Shown in pieces: positions 52,524 through 60,141 of a stretch of 64,000 bases of DNA. Both the position numbers and the translations under genes were made by a program. The notes below the pieces were generated by a model that had not been told where the DNA came from, did not search any database, and worked only from the letters and a program-made list of their open reading frames with translations. Each line of letters starts with the position of its first letter. Positions within the stretch are counted from its first letter, which is position 1. Source of the DNA: SZUA-217 sp034658975 (GTDB lineage: Bacteria > Actinomycetota > Acidimicrobiia > Spongiisociales > ZC4RG35); NCBI GenBank assembly GCA_034658975.1, contig JAYEGJ010000001.1, forward strand, positions 36,957 through 100,956, in the 5' to 3' direction.

Positions 52524-52964
52524 GTGCCCGGACACGGAAGTCGGGTCAGGCTCGATCAAGTGGTGGTGGGACTCGACGATTCGGCGATCTCCGAGAGGGT
52601 GGCCGCGTGGAGCGCCAAACTATGCAAAGCCCTCGGCGCGGCGGCGACCATCCTGCACTGCATCGACCCCGGAGCAGAACACTCGGTGGAACGACTCGAC
52701 GAGATCACGACCCGGTCACAGCTCAGCTTCGAGAAGGAGAGTTGCGCCGTGTTTCGCGGTCTCAAAGTCGACCACCAGCCTGTCGTCGAGAACGGTGACC
52801 CCCGCATCTGCCTCATCGAAACCGCGGAAAGACAAGAAGCCGGCTTGATCGTGGTCGGGCAGCGAGGCTCCGGCCAGTTCTCCGGCCTTGGCGGCACCGC
52901 GTCGTATCTCGTCCGCCACAGCCCGCTGCCGCTGGCGGTCATCCCGCCGCCGCCGAACCAGTAG
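52524..52964 (+). CDS. Universal stress protein, single domain
   Basis: 146 residues from GTG 52524 (start uncertain). One USP fold: VVVGLDDSAISERVAAWSAK at the start and LIVVGQRGSGQFSGLGGTAS with a GxxG loop near the end, then LVRHSPLPLAVIPPPP. ATP-binding Gly pattern is slightly altered. First of the USP-USP-nfnA-nfnB run. Confidence 0.8.
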   Translation: MPGHGSRVRLDQVVVGLDDSAISERVAAWSAKLCKALGAAATILHCIDPGAEHSVERLDEITTRSQLSFEKESCAVFRGLKVDHQPVVENGDPRICLIETAERQEAGLIVVGQRGSGQFSGLGGTASYLVRHSPLPLAVIPPPPNQ

Positions 52965-52992
52965 GGGCAGAACGGCCCGATCGGAGAGCATC

Positions 52993-53904
52993 GTGCAACG
53001 ATTCAAGAACATCCTCCTCGTAGCGGAGAACCACGCGTTCACCTCCGAGGCGTTCGCCCAAACTCTTGCCCTGGCCGAACGCAACGACGCCAGATTGAGC
53101 GTCATCGACGTCATCGACCCAACGCCGTCTGGCGGATACGAGAGCCTCGAGGACCTCTGGGCGGGCCTGAGAACGGAGCAGATCCGACAAATCGTCGGGG
53201 ACGATGCGGCGAAAGCCGAACCAATCGTGATCGCTGTGGGGTCTCGTTTTGTCGAGATCATCCGGCACGTGCTCCGTGCGGATCACGACCTTGTCGTCAC
53301 TCCCGACACAAACGAGGGATACAACAGCACCACTCTGCACCTCCTCCGGAAATGTCCGGTCCCGGTGTGGGTGATGAAGCCGGGACGCGCCGTCCCGCAG
53401 CGAATCCTCGCCGCGGTCGACCCTGATCCCGATGATCCCATCCGCGATTCGCTCAACACGCTCGTCCTCGATCTGGCGACCTCTCTGGCACGTCGAACCG
53501 ACAGCGAGCTGGCCATCGTCCACGCCTGGAATCTTCCCGGCGAGTCGAACCTTCGTGACGCCGCCGCCCTTGGCTACCCGGACATCGGTGACAGGATCCA
53601 ACGAGCACGGCTCGTCACCGAGGAGCGGGCGAAGCGCAACATCGAATCCCTGCTGGACGGCTACGATCTTGAATCGCTGGCTCATCGAGTTCACATCGTC
53701 AACGGCAGGGCCGGTGACGTGGTCCCCGATGTCGCCATGGCATACGACGTGGACCTGATCGTGATGGGGACCGTTGCGCGCACTGATACGCCGGGCTTGT
53801 TCATCGGCCAGAATGCCGAGATGATCATCCAAAACGTGGACCGTCCGATCCTGGCGGTGAAGCCGATGGGCTTCCAAACGCCGGTGCGTGTCTCGGATTC
53901 GTAG
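52993..53904 (+). CDS. Tandem-domain universal stress protein (UspE-like)
   Basis: 303 residues from GTG 52993. Two USP domains in a row: NILLVAENHAFTSEAFAQTL with LLRKCPVPVWVMKPG in the first, and ILAAVDPDPDDPIRDSLNTL with VMGTVARTDTPGLFIGQNAE and PILAVKPMGF in the second. The second has the typical G-2x-G-like loop and NxAE block of UspE proteins. A frameshifted paralogue is at 57715-58400. It sits 40 bases upstream of the NfnA-like gene. Confidence 0.88.
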   Translation: MQRFKNILLVAENHAFTSEAFAQTLALAERNDARLSVIDVIDPTPSGGYESLEDLWAGLRTEQIRQIVGDDAAKAEPIVIAVGSRFVEIIRHVLRADHDLVVTPDTNEGYNSTTLHLLRKCPVPVWVMKPGRAVPQRILAAVDPDPDDPIRDSLNTLVLDLATSLARRTDSELAIVHAWNLPGESNLRDAAALGYPDIGDRIQRARLVTEERAKRNIESLLDGYDLESLAHRVHIVNGRAGDVVPDVAMAYDVDLIVMGTVARTDTPGLFIGQNAEMIIQNVDRPILAVKPMGFQTPVRVSDS

Positions 53905-53944
53905 GAGGATCGATGGACAGTGACTTTGCCCGGCAGAGGTGTCG

Positions 53945-54802
53945 ATGAACCGCATCCTGGAGGCCCGTGTTCTTGCACCTGAAGTGAAGTATTTCCGTAT
54001 CGAGGCGCCCAAGGTGGCCCGCAAGCGCCGGGCGGGCCAGTTCGTCATCATTCGGGTCACCGGCAACGGCGAGCGGATTCCGCTCACCATCGCGGACGCC
54101 GACCCCGAGGCGGGATGGATCGCGATCATCGTCCAGGGTGTGGGCAAGACCACCCGCACTCTCAACCTGGCAGAAGCCGGCGACATCGTCCAAGACCTCG
54201 CCGGACCCCTCGGCATGGCGTCCGAGATCCGCGAGTACGGCACGGTGGTGGTTGTTGGTGGTGGCGTCGGCACCGCAATCTGCTACCCGACGGCGGTCGC
54301 CTTGGCGGGGGCCGGGAACAACGTGATCGCCATCATCGGGGGCCGGAGCCGCGAGTTCGTGATCCTCGAGGACGAGATGCGAGCGGCATGCACCGAGGTT
54401 CATCCCGTCACGGACGACGGCAGCTATGGATACCACGGCTTGGTGACCGACAAGCTGACCGAACTTATCTCCACCGGACACCGGATCGACTACGTGATGG
54501 CAGCGGGACCGGTGCCGATGATGCGAGCCGTGGCCGAGGTGACTCGTCCCCACGGCATCAAGACCGTCGTGAGTCTCAACCCGATCATGGTGGACGGAAC
54601 CGGGATGTGCGGCGGCTGTCGGGTGTCGGTGGGGGGTTCGACCAGGTTCGCGTGTGTCGACGGCCCCGAGTTCGACGCTCACCTCGTGGATTTCGAGCTG
54701 CTGGCACGACGCAACAAGACGTATGGCGCGTTCGAGCACTATCGCAATCAGGAGTTCGCGGCCTTGGAGCCCTGTCGTGTGGATCTACCTGGGTCGCGCT
54801 GA
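53945..54802 (+). CDS. Ferredoxin-NADP+ reductase subunit alpha (NfnA/SudB-like)
   Basis: 285 residues from ATG 53945 (GTG 53939 is just upstream). It has an FAD-binding domain (FVIIRVTGNGERIPLTIADA), an NAD(P)-binding domain (VVVVGGGVGTAICYPTAVAL) and a C-terminal 2Fe-2S motif (DGTGMCGGCRVSVGG; FACVDGPEFDAH). It matches the small subunit of NADH-dependent reduced ferredoxin:NADP oxidoreductase and sulfide dehydrogenase. Its TGA overlaps the ATG of the large subunit. Confidence 0.9.
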   Translation: MNRILEARVLAPEVKYFRIEAPKVARKRRAGQFVIIRVTGNGERIPLTIADADPEAGWIAIIVQGVGKTTRTLNLAEAGDIVQDLAGPLGMASEIREYGTVVVVGGGVGTAICYPTAVALAGAGNNVIAIIGGRSREFVILEDEMRAACTEVHPVTDDGSYGYHGLVTDKLTELISTGHRIDYVMAAGPVPMMRAVAEVTRPHGIKTVVSLNPIMVDGTGMCGGCRVSVGGSTRFACVDGPEFDAHLVDFELLARRNKTYGAFEHYRNQEFAALEPCRVDLPGSR

Positions 54803-56241
54803 TGGGACGTGACCTCTCTGGCCGGGAACGGTTGAAACTTCCCCGTCAGGACATGGCGGAGCAGGCGTCGGAAGCACGATCTACGAATTTCGACGAGGTG
54901 AATCTCGGCTATACGCCGGAGCAGGCTGTCGCCGAAGCGGAGCGTTGCTTGCTTTGTAGACACCCAACCTGCATCGAAGGCTGCCCGGTGAGTATCGACA
55001 TTCGCGAGTTCGTGCGTCTGGTCGCCGAGGAGAGATTCCAGGACGCCGCAGACGTCATCAAGCGGGACAACTTCCTACCGGCGATCTGCGGGAGGGTGTG
55101 TCCCCAGGAGGACCAGTGTGAGGGCGCCTGCGTGCTCGCCAAGAAGCACAAGCCGGTGGCCATCGGCAACCTGGAACGCTTTGCCGCGGATTATGAGCGA
55201 GAGCACGGAGAACCGGCCGTCACCACAACGCTACCCAAGACCGGCAAGCGGGTGGCCGTCGTGGGCAGCGGGCCCGCCGGGCTCGCCTGCGCCGCCGACC
55301 TGGTCAAGGCCGGTCACGACGTCACGGTGTTCGAGGCATTGCATGAGCTCGGCGGCGTCCTCGTCTACGGGATTCCCGAGTTCCGCCTCCCCAAGGAGAT
55401 AGTTCGGGCCGAGGTGGACCAGCTCGCAGATCTCGGTGTGCGCTTCGAGACCAACGCCGTGATCGGCATGATCGAGACGATCGACGAGCTTCTCGACGAA
55501 GAGAGTTACGACGCGGTGTTCCTCGGCGTGGGGGCTGGACTCCCAAGATTTCTTGGGGTGCCGGGGGAGAACCTTATCGGTGTCTACTCGGCCAACGAGT
55601 TTCTCACTCGCGTCAACCTCATGCGTGCCTACGCCGAGGGGGCGGAGACCCCGCTGCTCGATCTGCATCAGAAGACGGTTGTGGTTTTCGGTGGTGGCAA
55701 CACCGCGATGGATGCGGTGCGTACTGCTCGAAGGCTCGGAGCGGCACCCGCCCGTATCCTCTACCGCCGAACCGAGGCCGAGATGCCGGCGCGCGCCGAG
55801 GAAGTGGCGCATGCCAAGGCCGAGGGCATCGAGTTCGAGACGCTGTTGGGGCCTACCGAGCTGGTTGGAAACGAGGACGGCTGGCTGACCGGCGTCCGGC
55901 TCCAGCGGATGGAGCTGGGCGAGCCCGACGAGAGCGGCAGGCGGCGCCCACAGCCGATTCCGGGCGACGAGTACGAGATCGATATCGACGTGGCCGTGGT
56001 CGCGATCGGCAACGAGCCGAATCCGCTCATCCACAAGACGACGCCCGACCTCGAGCAGACGGCGTGGGGCACCATCGCGGCCGACCCGCAGACAGGCCGC
56101 ACCTCGAAGGTCGGGGTGTTCGCCGGCGGCGACATCGTCACCGGCGGTGCCACCGTGATCCTGGCGATGGGCGCCGGGAGGCGCGCTGCGGCCTCGATCG
56201 ACGAGTACCTCAGCACCGGGGTGTGGGAGCCTGGGTCCTAG
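54802..56241 (+). CDS. NADPH-dependent glutamate synthase-type beta subunit (NfnB/GltD-like)
   Basis: 479 residues from ATG 54802. The N-terminal 4Fe-4S domain has AERCLLCRHPTCIEGCPVS and CGRVCPQEDQCEGACV; then FAD motif VAVVGSGPAGLACAADLV and NAD(P) motif VVVFGGGNTAMDAVRTARRL. With the 53945 protein it forms an Nfn-type complex that links NADH, NADPH and ferredoxin. True glutamate synthase is unlikely because there is no large subunit nearby. Its TAG stop is the CTAG of the following repeat (56238). Confidence 0.9.
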   Translation: MGRDLSGRERLKLPRQDMAEQASEARSTNFDEVNLGYTPEQAVAEAERCLLCRHPTCIEGCPVSIDIREFVRLVAEERFQDAADVIKRDNFLPAICGRVCPQEDQCEGACVLAKKHKPVAIGNLERFAADYEREHGEPAVTTTLPKTGKRVAVVGSGPAGLACAADLVKAGHDVTVFEALHELGGVLVYGIPEFRLPKEIVRAEVDQLADLGVRFETNAVIGMIETIDELLDEESYDAVFLGVGAGLPRFLGVPGENLIGVYSANEFLTRVNLMRAYAEGAETPLLDLHQKTVVVFGGGNTAMDAVRTARRLGAAPARILYRRTEAEMPARAEEVAHAKAEGIEFETLLGPTELVGNEDGWLTGVRLQRMELGEPDESGRRRPQPIPGDEYEIDIDVAVVAIGNEPNPLIHKTTPDLEQTAWGTIAADPQTGRTSKVGVFAGGDIVTGGATVILAMGAGRRAAASIDEYLSTGVWEPGS

Positions 56242-56390
56242 TGCTCTGGCCACAAACGTTGGCGATGTTCAGGGCGAGGCAGGGACGTCTCTGGCAAGGA
56301 CGCAGCGACGTTGGCCACCCGTCCGTTCGTCAAGGACGAGGACACAGCCAGGGGCGTCACTGGCCGTCCTGAACGCGGCAAACGTAGGCG
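56238..56390 (+). repeat. MITE-like repeat, copy B
   Basis: Starts CTAGTGCTCTGGCC and is largely the reverse complement of 14411-14576, for example ATGTTCAGGGCGAGGCAGGG, GTCTCTGGCAAGGACGCAG, AGGACGAGGACACAGCCAGG and TGAACGCGGCAAAC. The right end after GGCG has lost the final TGC..CTAG block. It begins on the TAG stop of the NfnB-like gene. Confidence 0.75.
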
Positions 56391-56429
56391 ATGACTCCAA
56401 AGCCTCGAGCGGCGGTGGCGTGAGGGCCT

Positions 56430-57677
56430 ATGGTGGGTGAGATGCCGGCCGAGGTTCCGCTGATCGTCATATTCGTGGTCGCCTTTGGCGCTGCGGTGTT
56501 TCTGGCAGCGGCAGAGACGTCTCTGCTGCGGATCAGCAACGTGCGGGCAGCAACACTCGCCAAGGAGGAAGGCCGGCGGGGAGAGAGGCTTGCCCAACTG
56601 ATCGGCAGGCTCTCCCGTGTTCTCAATACGATCCTCCTGACGGCTCTACTGGCGCAGATCGTGGCTGCCACCGTGGTGGGAATCCTTGCCGAGCGCTGGT
56701 TCGGGTCGTTGGGAGTGACCCTTGCCTCAGTCGTCCTGACGATCGTGTTGTTCATTTATGCCGAGGCGATCCCCAAGACCTACGCGGTGCGTCACGCCGA
56801 TCGGGTTGGCCTGGCCGTGTCGGGCCCGGTGGCCGTGCTCGAATGGGTGCTGCGACCAGTCGTTTGGCTACTGGTCGCGATCGCCGACCTCCAAGCGCCG
56901 GGAAAAGGGATTACGACCTCGCCAACGGTGACCGAAGGCGAGCTTCGCCTTCTGGCCGGTCGTGCCGCTGCCGAGGGTGAGATCGAAGCCAGCGATATGG
57001 AGCTGATCGAGCGGGCCTTTCGTTTCGGTGACCGAAGGACCGATGACATCATGGTCCCCCGCACCGAGGTGGTCGGCGTTCCGTCTGATACGCCGGTCGA
57101 GAAAGCAGTCGAGATTGCTCTCGAGGCAGGTCATCGCCGACTCGTTGTCTTTGAGGCCGGTCTCGACGATGTCACCGGGATCGTCCGATTGCGTGATCTG
57201 GTCGCCATTCCTCCTGATCGGGCCGGGATCCCGGTCGGACATCTCAGTCAGGAGCCTTTGGTGGCTCCGGAGACCAAGCGCATCGTGACTCTCCTCAGAG
57301 AGATGCAGGAGACGGGCACCCACCTGGCCGTGATCGTCGACGAGTACGGCGGAATGGCCGGACTGGTCACCGTCGAGGACATTGCGGAGGAGCTTCTTGG
57401 GTCGATCTCCGAAGACGCGGTCGACGAGGATCTCGTCCAGATCGGAGAGGCCAGTTGGTCGGTAAACGGCCTCCTCCCCATCGAGGACCTCGAAGCGACG
57501 GTGGGAATCGAGCTCGGCGAAGGCGAGTGGAACACGGTTGCCGGCTTGGTCGTCGGCCACCTCGGGCGCCTGCCAGCTGTTGGCGATCAGGTCGCGGTGT
57601 CGGGTTGCACCTTGCGGGTGACCGCCATCCGCGGCCACCGGTTGGTCCGCATCGAAGCGACGGTGCCAGGTTCGTAA
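56430..57677 (+). CDS. CNNM/CorC (hemolysin) family protein with CBS domains
   Basis: 415 residues. N-terminal CNNM membrane domain (VVAFGAAVFLAAAETSLLRI; LTIVLFIYAEAIPKTYAVRH), a CBS pair (DDIMVPRTEVVGVPSDTP; HLAVIVDEYGGMAGLVTVED) and a C-terminal CorC_HlyC domain (SWSVNGLLPIEDLEATVGIE). It is linked to magnesium/cobalt export or regulation. ATG 56430 or 56442 may be the start. Confidence 0.9.
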   Translation: MVGEMPAEVPLIVIFVVAFGAAVFLAAAETSLLRISNVRAATLAKEEGRRGERLAQLIGRLSRVLNTILLTALLAQIVAATVVGILAERWFGSLGVTLASVVLTIVLFIYAEAIPKTYAVRHADRVGLAVSGPVAVLEWVLRPVVWLLVAIADLQAPGKGITTSPTVTEGELRLLAGRAAAEGEIEASDMELIERAFRFGDRRTDDIMVPRTEVVGVPSDTPVEKAVEIALEAGHRRLVVFEAGLDDVTGIVRLRDLVAIPPDRAGIPVGHLSQEPLVAPETKRIVTLLREMQETGTHLAVIVDEYGGMAGLVTVEDIAEELLGSISEDAVDEDLVQIGEASWSVNGLLPIEDLEATVGIELGEGEWNTVAGLVVGHLGRLPAVGDQVAVSGCTLRVTAIRGHRLVRIEATVPGS

Positions 57678-57714
57678 CTCGATATCGGGGATGGCGATGG
57701 GGTGGTCGGCCGGT

Positions 57715-58400
57715 TCAGGTGCGTTGTCGAGCGGGCTTGACGGGTGTCACGAACCCTTCGGGTTTCGCGGCTAACACCGAACTTCTCACCGACCGCAGGA
57801 TGGCCTCGGCGGTGTTGCCCATGATCAAACCGCTCAATCCGGTGGGCCACTGTGCCCATGACGATGAGCCCGATGTTGAGCCGATCCGCCAAGCGAGGCA
57901 GCACTACGCGCGGATCGCCCGACACCATCTGGTCCGAGTCCCCACGTCGGCCACTCGGTGACGGTGCATCAGCGTGTCGAGACGTTCACAACTCGGCGCC
58001 TTCACCGTCCCCACCATGAAATCAACCATTTCCCCGGGGAAGCCAACGTATGGAGACGAACGTAGGGTGATCTCGCCGGCCAGACTCCACGCGTGGCCCA
58101 CGTGCAGCTCAGCACTCTCGCGGCGGGCCAACGACGTTGCGAACTCCAGGACCAGATCGTTCGAGCCGTCACGCACGGAATCATCCGGATCGGGGTCGAC
58201 CAACGCCAGGATCCGCAGTTTGCGGCCCAGCGAGGGCCGCATCACCCAGACAGGAACCGGGCACTTCCGGACCAGACGCATCATGCCGCTCGTCCCTGAA
58301 CGTCATCGAGTCGACCCGCACAGAGCCGGCATCGGGATCGGAAATGCAACGAGGATCGACACCCGAGAGTGTGCCCACGGCGAGGTTCAACAGGTCTGAG
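57715..58400 (-). pseudogene. Frameshifted tandem universal stress protein
   Basis: Several reading frames on the minus strand line up with the 52993 protein: VRKCPVPVWVMRPSLGRKLR, LALVDPDPDDSVRDGSNDLV, LVLEFATSLARRESAELHVG, then after a frameshift [13 protein letters not shown] and, after another, [18 protein letters not shown] and [11 protein letters not shown]. At least two frameshifts and a missing N-terminus make it a pseudogene. Confidence 0.8.
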
Positions 58401-58429
58401 ATGGTCGATGCCTACACATCGAGTCGGTG

Positions 58430-58720
58430 TCAGGCGATCAAGACGATGCTGACCATGGCCCCGATAATGGCGACCAGCAAGGTCAGCATCCAGGTCGATA
58501 TGGTCTTGCGCACACTCGCGATCTCTGCGGTGAGGTCGGCACGCAGCTTGGCCATCTCCGTTCGAAGTTCAGCCCCAAGGATCTTGATGTCAGCCTTCGT
58601 GGCCACCGCATCAAGATCGTGGAGAGGTATGGCTCTCATTAGTGTCTCGGCTCGTCTAGGTCCGATTGCATCGCTTGAACCAGTGTACAGGTCGGCGCGG
58701 GCCGCTTCTGAGATGGCCAT
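58430..58720 (-). CDS. Small coiled-coil protein with C-terminal membrane helix
   Basis: 96 residues from ATG 58720. MAISEAARADLYTGSSDAIG is followed by a coiled-coil VATKADIKILGAELRTEMAK and one membrane helix (TWMLTLLVAIIGAMVSIVLI). This is the pattern of a small DUF1640-like family in actinobacteria. It lies just inside the right border of the island. Confidence 0.7.
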   Translation of the reverse strand: MAISEAARADLYTGSSDAIGPRRAETLMRAIPLHDLDAVATKADIKILGAELRTEMAKLRADLTAEIASVRKTISTWMLTLLVAIIGAMVSIVLIA

Positions 58721-58775
58721 GCCGTCACCATTCCTGGTTTGAACGTCGTTTGCAAGGGGTCTGTTTGCTGCCGGC

Positions 58776-58821
58776 CCTTTCAAGCCGGAAACGCCGGTTC
58801 GAACCCGGTCGGGACTGCCAG
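58776..58821 (+). repeat. Attachment-site core, right copy (3' half of tRNA-Glu)
   Basis: Exact 46-base match to the end of the tRNA-Glu gene (41679-41724), without the 5' half, so it is not a functional tRNA. It marks the right border of the 17.1-kb interval. Confidence 0.85.
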
Positions 58822-59022
58822 TACCCCCCCTTGGTCAGCGGGTTTCGCAGCGATGTCCCGGGTCCTCGTCATCGGTCTGGGTCGCTCGCCGGCAGCGATC
58901 AGCCACGACGCGTAGGTGTGCCGGAGATTATGTGGCCGGCAGGGCTGTCCCACTGACTCGGCGACCGCCTTGCGCCAGATCCTGGATGTTCTCGATGCAC
59001 TGGGACCCCGACCCACCAACAC
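58777..59022 (-). pseudogene. Tyrosine-recombinase (integrase) C-terminal remnant
   Basis: The minus strand reads SVGQPCRPHNLRHTYASWLI followed by AAGERP, the RHxxAS... active-site region of phage-type integrases. The downstream helix with the second His and the Tyr nucleophile is missing; instead the frame runs through the tRNA repeat (VPTGFEPAFPA). Only about 80 codons are left, so it is dead. Confidence 0.75.
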
Positions 59023-59275
59023 CGCGGGAGCGACTCGATGGGACGCTGCAGTAACCCGACATGCCGAAGCATGATCAGGCTCGGACCGACACCGATCTCA
59101 CCGACCCCGGCAATCTCGAAGTAGCTCCATGGCAAACCGCAATGCACGCCTACCACCCATAACCCGAACTCGAACCGACACCGGCCGCTGCGACTCACCG
59201 GCTAACACAACGAGCGAAAGGTGAGCTTGGCCAGGACAATCGCGAGATCCGGGTTGAAGACTGTTCCATCCCAAG

Positions 59276-59296
59276 ATATTTCGTATTACGATATGT
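59276..59296. promoter_or_regulatory. Palindromic operator-like site upstream of the toxin-antitoxin-like pair
   Basis: ATATTTCGTATTACGATATGT, centred on TCGTA-T-TACGA, nearly symmetric over 21 bases, ending 6 bases before the GTG at 59303. Ribbon-helix-helix antitoxins commonly autoregulate by binding such sites. Confidence 0.5.
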
Positions 59297-59302
59297 GTTG
59301 AT

Positions 59303-59566
59303 GTGGAGATCCACCGCACCGCACACAAACACGGAGTCACCGAGGATGTCATCGTTCACGCCTTCGCCAATGCCATCGCCGTCATCGACCTCGAACCGGA
59401 ATCTGACCCACCCAAGGTGCTTGCTATCGGGGCGGATCCTGCCGGGAACCTGCTGGAGATCATCTGGATCGAACTCGCCGCCGACGTCAACCTGGTGATA
59501 CACGCCATGCCCCTACGTCCAGCCTTCTACCACCTGCTGCCCGAATCACCAGAGGACATGCCATGA
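59303..59566 (+). CDS. Putative toxin-like small protein
   Basis: 87 residues from GTG 59303. IHRTAHKHGVTEDVIVHAFA, KVLAIGADPAGNLLEIIWIE and LVIHAMPLRPAFYHLLPES fit a small actinobacterial family (VIHAMPLRP block) that is regularly paired with CopG-type antitoxins and has a BrnT-like size. Toxicity is inferred from this pairing only. It overlaps the next gene by 4 bases. Confidence 0.7.
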   Translation: MEIHRTAHKHGVTEDVIVHAFANAIAVIDLEPESDPPKVLAIGADPAGNLLEIIWIELAADVNLVIHAMPLRPAFYHLLPESPEDMP

Positions 59567-59844
59567 GTGAACCCACAACCCACCGGACCAAGAGCGGCCG
59601 CATCCTCACCGACGAAGAGATCGAGGCTCTCGCCGCCGAAGTCGAAGAGACCGACTACGACATCGATGAACTCAAACCCCGGCGTCGTGGTCGGCCCCCT
59701 ATCGGGTCAGGTCCCGCCGATGTCGTACCTGTGCGGATCGACCCCGAACTGAAAGCAGCCATCGAGGCCAGGGCCGAAGCCGATCAGACGACCACCAGCG
59801 AGATCATTCGGGAAGCCCTACGTCGGTTTCTCGACGTCGCCTAA
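59563..59844 (+). CDS. Ribbon-helix-helix (CopG-type) antitoxin-like protein
   Basis: 93 residues. The C-terminal 40 residues form the RHH fold: DVVPVRIDPELKAAIEARAE, TTTSEIIREALRRFL. The acidic N-terminus would bind the partner. It follows the 59303 gene by an ATGA overlap and probably represses the pair through the palindrome at 59276. Confidence 0.85.
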   Translation: MSEPTTHRTKSGRILTDEEIEALAAEVEETDYDIDELKPRRRGRPPIGSGPADVVPVRIDPELKAAIEARAEADQTTTSEIIREALRRFLDVA

Positions 59845-60141
59845 TCGCGAGAACGCCTGCCGGAGACACCTCCAAGTCTCGGTACATGGTCGTTTCGATC
59901 TGTCATAACATTCCGTAACATCAGCCTCGTTAGCAAGATACTCCTGCCCGACGGGATCTTCGACGAGATCCGCCGCGAGTACCCACCCATCCTCACCACC
60001 GCAACTGCCTTGGGATGACCAACGGCCCTGTTGGTCGTTTCCGGGCTGAGTCTTCGAAATCGTGGATGCTGCCCAATCGCCGATTTGGCCGAGGCGAACA
60101 CCCAGCCGATACTTCCGGCCCCGAGTCAAAGGATCTTCTTC
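59845..60141. other. Intergenic stretch, nothing recognised
   Basis: About 300 bases upstream of the DUF1254 gene. AAAGGA just before ATG 60142 is the ribosome site; nothing else is supported. Confidence 0.45.

Noticed and set aside
52939..54273. 444-codon minus-strand frame over the USP and NfnA genes
   Set aside because: Low-complexity reading opposite two well-supported genes; no domain seen.
55231..56253. 340-codon minus-strand frame over the NfnB gene
   Set aside because: Shadow of the GltD-like gene with all its cysteines and nucleotide motifs on the plus strand.
58776..58821. Second tRNA-Glu gene
   Set aside because: Only the 3' part is present; no acceptor 5' strand or D arm, so it is an att repeat, not a tRNA.
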